DNA of 64,000 nucleotides from Adiantum capillus-veneris (lineage: Eukaryota; Streptophyta; Polypodiopsida; Polypodiales; Pteridaceae): NCBI GenBank assembly GCA_014529385.2, contig CM043945.1, forward strand, positions 98,122,612 through 98,186,611, read 5' to 3'. The notes under the pieces were generated by a model. It saw only the letters and a list, made by a program, of their open reading frames with translations. It was not told where the DNA came from and searched no databases. Below, piece by piece: positions 60,601-64,000 of the stretch; position 1 is the first letter of the stretch, and every line of letters begins with the position of its first letter. The position numbers were made by a program, and so were the translations under genes.

Positions 60601-60720
60601 TGGCCCACACATACATCCTAACAAATTCATCCCTCTACAAAGACCACCTCACCTCAGCTCGCCTTGTGGCTGCTCGTCACGTCTACAAACGAACGAGCCA
60701 TAGAGAGAAGAAGAAGAAGA
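57652..60720. other. AT-rich sequence without recognised genes
   Basis: Directly after the LTR, 57652-57830 is very AT-rich with a CGGATATCCG palindrome (57741-57750) and repeated CGGATAT and CGTACAAT words; the start GCCCTGTTCGGTTTGAACG resembles ends of some plant MITEs but no partner end was found. From 57830 to 60500 I see only short open frames. A C run lies at about 60533-60550 and an AAG run at about 60708-60723. Confidence 0.4.
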
Positions 60721-60967
60721 AGAGTATTTTAACGTCATAGGAAACTATCCCAAGAGACCTTAAATATCTATCTGATGGGGAGAGTTGAACTCAAGGCTTG
60801 TTATTCAAGAGGGAAATGGCATAACCAATCTACCACACTTGGGTGATAGAAAGGTTATACCATTTTCCTCTTGTTATTAGCACACACACACACACACACA
60901 CACAAATAAGAGTATTTTAACGTAGTAGGAAACTATCCCAAGAGACCTTAAAGATCTATCCGACGGG
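60721..60967 (-). repeat. tRNA-derived SINE-like repeat, copy 2
   Basis: Same composite as 32654-32900. On the minus strand it has an A-box-like GGTAGATTGGTTATGCC (complement of about 60818-60835), a B-box-like GAGTTCAACTC (complement of about 60780-60792), then a tail ending in TTTCCTATGACGTT. A CA microsatellite (60882-60904) and a second truncated copy of the tail region (60905-60967) follow on the plus strand. B-box spacing and a palindromic GAGTTCAACTC T-arm fit a tRNA origin. Confidence 0.45.
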
Positions 60968-60972
60968 GGGGG

Positions 60973-60973
<1 letters not shown>

Positions 60974-61040
<67 letters not shown>
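60974..61040. repeat. (GA)n microsatellite
   Basis: A GA run preceded by a G run of ten. Confidence 0.95.
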
Positions 61041-61042
<2 letters not shown>

Positions 61043-61158
61043 AAACAAATGTGTTACAACATATGGTAGTAGAAGATCATTAACAAAGCATTCATAAAAG
61101 CAAGTGATTGACATTAGATACAACATCCTCATTACAATGCATTACAATATGACATTAA

Positions 61159-63950
61159 TTAATCATCCACTACATCATCATTGGCTAGTTCCATAGCCAT
61201 AACGTGGTCTATGTGGAGTCCCAGTTCATCAAAATCAGCAATATAGCGATCGAAACGATCATCCTCATCATCATTCTCTTCTTCTAGCTCTTCATCTTCT
61301 ATGTATCTTTTCTCTTCTTCATCGACATCATTATCATTTGCTTCATCAAGAGGTCGTGCATGAAGTTCTTCACCTTCCATGTCTGCTTCATCATCATCAT
61401 TGTGTTCGTCCATAGTGGTTCCTATGTTCGATGCATCATCTAGTACACATCTTTCCCTTGGAGTGACTTGTATGACAAACCAAAACCTTCGTTCGTAAAT
61501 ACTTGGAAGATAGATCACTTTCTCACAACTTTCTGGAGAGATGTAGATATCACTTGTGCCTGTATGGAATCTCATAGAGTCCACCATGTAGATACCGCTT
61601 GCATGTCTATATGAAACGCCTGCAAACCACTTCACATCGAACACATACTTTCAAAAAGTTCAAAAATCTACTCGTTATATTCTTTGGATAACTCCACAAT
61701 ATCTATTTTCCATATCGTTTGGAGTTTGCGCATCAAAGTTGCCCATCACTCCACTATCATTTGTCGTTTTTTTTTTGTCTACAGTTCAAAAGTGCCTTCC
61801 TTCATGCCACATAGAGTTGAACATCATTGCTTGTTGAAAGTAGAACAAGTTTGAGTATAGGTAGCTATATAATACTTTATATTGTGCATAATGAATTTGA
61901 TTAGCAATTACCTTTGGTAGACAACCTCGTGCATACTCCCACTCCTCATCGCTAACATGCTCACCATCAGCTTTAGCTTTTGTCATTTGTTCATGCAACC
62001 AATTGCGCATTGTTTATGAAACCAATCCTTGGATCTTCTTTATAAATCCATAAACGTGGTATTGTTTCATCCACTATAGCCAAGTACTCATAGATGTACA
62101 CAAACGACTCTTGAGAAATCCATCCTTCCGCCATGCTAGCCTCTAACTGTGAGCGTAGCCTCACAAAGTCCTTGAGTGTCTTAAGAAAACGCTCAAGGAA
62201 TAACATCCAATGGGAATGGACCACTCCACAAATCTCTACCTCATCCACAAGATGCAATATAAGATGGAGTTCGCTCACTAGTATGGACATGGGAAAGATC
62301 TCTTCAATGAGAACAACTGCTTCTTTGGCTAACAATCTTGCAATTGGTATGGATATGGCTTCAATCCCCTTAGAGCTAACCACTTGACAAGATCTCCCAT
62401 CTTATATATAGCATCGTGTACTTTATTTCTTCCACATCCACTGATGCTCAATGGTAAGATGAACTGCATAGTGTTTTCAAAAGTAATAACGTGAGAGTAG
62501 CATCCCAGTAAGATAAAACGTAAAGGGTGGATAATCTCCTAGAGCATCTTGTGCCAATCGTGGGATTTCAACCCATGTAATAGGGGTTCATCACCCTTGT
62601 TTGCCTTCGAGAATGCTCCCTTTAAAGACCGCATGTAACTTGTAGGCCTTCTAGTGATGGAAGAAATAACGTCTTTCACTTTGATTTGATCAGTGTTTGA
62701 TAGGATCCATGGTGCCTTTGGAAGAAAATAATTCCTATTGTCTTCCATCACCAGTATTGTTTGACGCTCCGTTGGGGGTAGAGACACATCGTAGACAGGG
62801 ATACTGATCCATAGCTCCTTTAACTCATCAATAAGAGGGGCTAAATACACATCCAAGTTTTTGACTTTGTGCTTTTCGAGGATCAATAAAGATAGCATGA
62901 TGTAGCCTTTCTTGGTGCTTTTCCAAGGGGGGAAGTTGTAATTGATCAAGACAACTGGCCATGTGCTCCATGACGTACTGTTGGTGTGGAAAGGGTTGAC
63001 ACCGTCACTTTGCAAGGCCCAAACAAAGATATCGTGGGTCTCCTTTGAATGCGGGCCATTTTTACTCATGTGCTTCCATGCTTGTGAATCTGTTGGGACA
63101 CACATTATACCATCCACAGAGAGATTACCGGCATGCCATGTAAGGAGTTTGTTGAAGGTCGTGGTCTTGAACATGTATTGGATACAAGGGATGAGGAAAA
63201 AATGTTATAAAACTTTCCTTGGTACCAGGTGAGTCTTCTTTCTTTCCTCTAGATCAATGGGAAGGTCTTTGTATCTCTCTTGACCATACTTTTTAACACA
63301 TGCATGTATCTTTTTGTAGCCCATACCTAGCACATTAACAAATTTACGAGCATTAGTTCTATCTTGTAGCATCCTATGACCCTTTGGAAGTAGCTTCAAT
63401 AACAGGCTGCAAAAATCAAAGTTTATTTAACCATTAGTTGCAAAGTTTAGTTATGAAAACGCTTTGAAAAAAGACTGTGAAAAATCTAAGTGTACTTAAC
63501 CTTAAAAGATGATCAATGCTTGTATTGCTCATTGTGCACATGACGTGTAGATTCAAAATCTCTAACGAAGCATGGGGAATAGAGAATGAAGCTCCGGGAT
63601 ATATAGGTGTCTTACTTGCAGCCAAAAGAGTATCCTTCTCCTTTTGTGCAGTCTCTTCGCATCCACAATCCTCATCGTCAAGCGGACCCTCGTCGTGAGC
63701 AAGAAGCTCAACAACCAGATTCTCTATAATTGTATCCTAGCTCCTCCATCTGGTGCGGCAAATCTATCATCTCCTCCTCCCCATAATCACCTGCACTCGA
63801 TCTCGAACTCTCGCCCATTGTTGGTGGAGGGACAAACCTATTTTCTTGCAATTGTCTGTCTGACTTTCTCACTTCAGAGCCTCCTCCTACAACACTCCCG
63901 TGAGGAGCGATATCCATGTGCGAAATTTTTGTCCTTGACATGCTTCAAAC
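61159..63950 (-). pseudogene. Third CACTA transposase TNP2, internally deleted
   Basis: Minus strand. N-terminal piece about 63941-63708; then IPHASLEIL (about 63580), LLPKGHRMLQD (63399 on), where the usual Cys-rich stretch between IHAC and GQERY is missing. Then HAGNLSVDGIM, LQSDGVNPF (first catalytic Asp), LINYNFPPW and LDVYLAPLIDELKELW; here the sequence jumps from PPTERQ to LPKAPWILSN, so the second Asp region and the MHIFKNV block are deleted. DUF4218 remains (HSHWMLFLERFLKTLKDF, 62383-61991), then an EEWEYARGCLPK exon and a DUF4216-like end with YISPESCEKVIYLP and a long acidic tail (61159-61400). No terminal repeats were found. Homologous to 33726-37062 but clearly a different, older copy. 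Confidence 0.85.
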
Positions 63951-64000
63951 AGACTTGTTGGAGTTTAGGAATGGCCCTTCTGCAATGCTTGCATAGACAC
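63951..64000. other. Window end, upstream side of third CACTA gene
   Basis: Only 50 bases remain. They continue the minus-strand N-terminal coding region or its leader; the 5' end of this element is outside the window. Confidence 0.4.

Overview
The window reads as plant nuclear DNA: spliced genes with GT/AG introns, Ty3/gypsy, Ty1/copia and CACTA elements, a pentatricopeptide-repeat (PPR) relic and very long GA/CT microsatellites. The style of the PPR fragment and of the gypsy proteins suggests a fern or another large-genome seed-free plant; that placement is inference. No intact ordinary host gene was found. A 200-N assembly gap lies inside a GA/CT array at 48262-48461.

Layout. 1-5340: decayed Ty3/gypsy pol in order protease, RT, integrase, followed without a break by a second aspartic-protease-like domain; it is interrupted at 2439-2906 by a DNA element with 46-bp inverted ends. 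6600-8310: non-coding sequence with four copies of a 20-bp palindrome. 8315-8529: a 215-bp TIR element with an 8-bp target duplication, next to a second gypsy gag/protease fragment (8540-9300). 9300-19000: mostly repeats, microsatellites and a PPR pseudogene. 19467-25360: a divergent CACTA-type (TNP2-like) transposase followed by a nine-exon accessory gene, with subterminal-like repeats after it. 26100-31800: microsatellites and unassigned repeats.

31987-37062: a CACTA element with a recognisable 5' terminus, subterminal repeats and a TNP2 gene of at least five exons, cut off by a fragment of a minus-strand copia element (37118-39698). 40144-47400: an unusual block. It holds a minus-strand gene joining a histone-H3/CenH3-like domain to a Ulp1-like cysteine protease and a lysine-rich tail, a divergent plus-strand gene of unknown family, five 99-bp tandem repeats between them, and a minus-strand transposase-like gene. 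48700-57651: a Ty3/gypsy element with two related LTR segments and a nearly complete gag-pol. 61159-63950: a third CACTA TNP2 gene, minus strand, internally deleted.

The histone-protease gene is the most interesting object here. Its exon junctions, histone-fold motifs and protease catalytic motifs are all visible, but several one-base frame breaks must be explained. Similar breaks, many in runs of one base, occur in unrelated genes across the window, so residual sequencing error is a serious alternative to decay.
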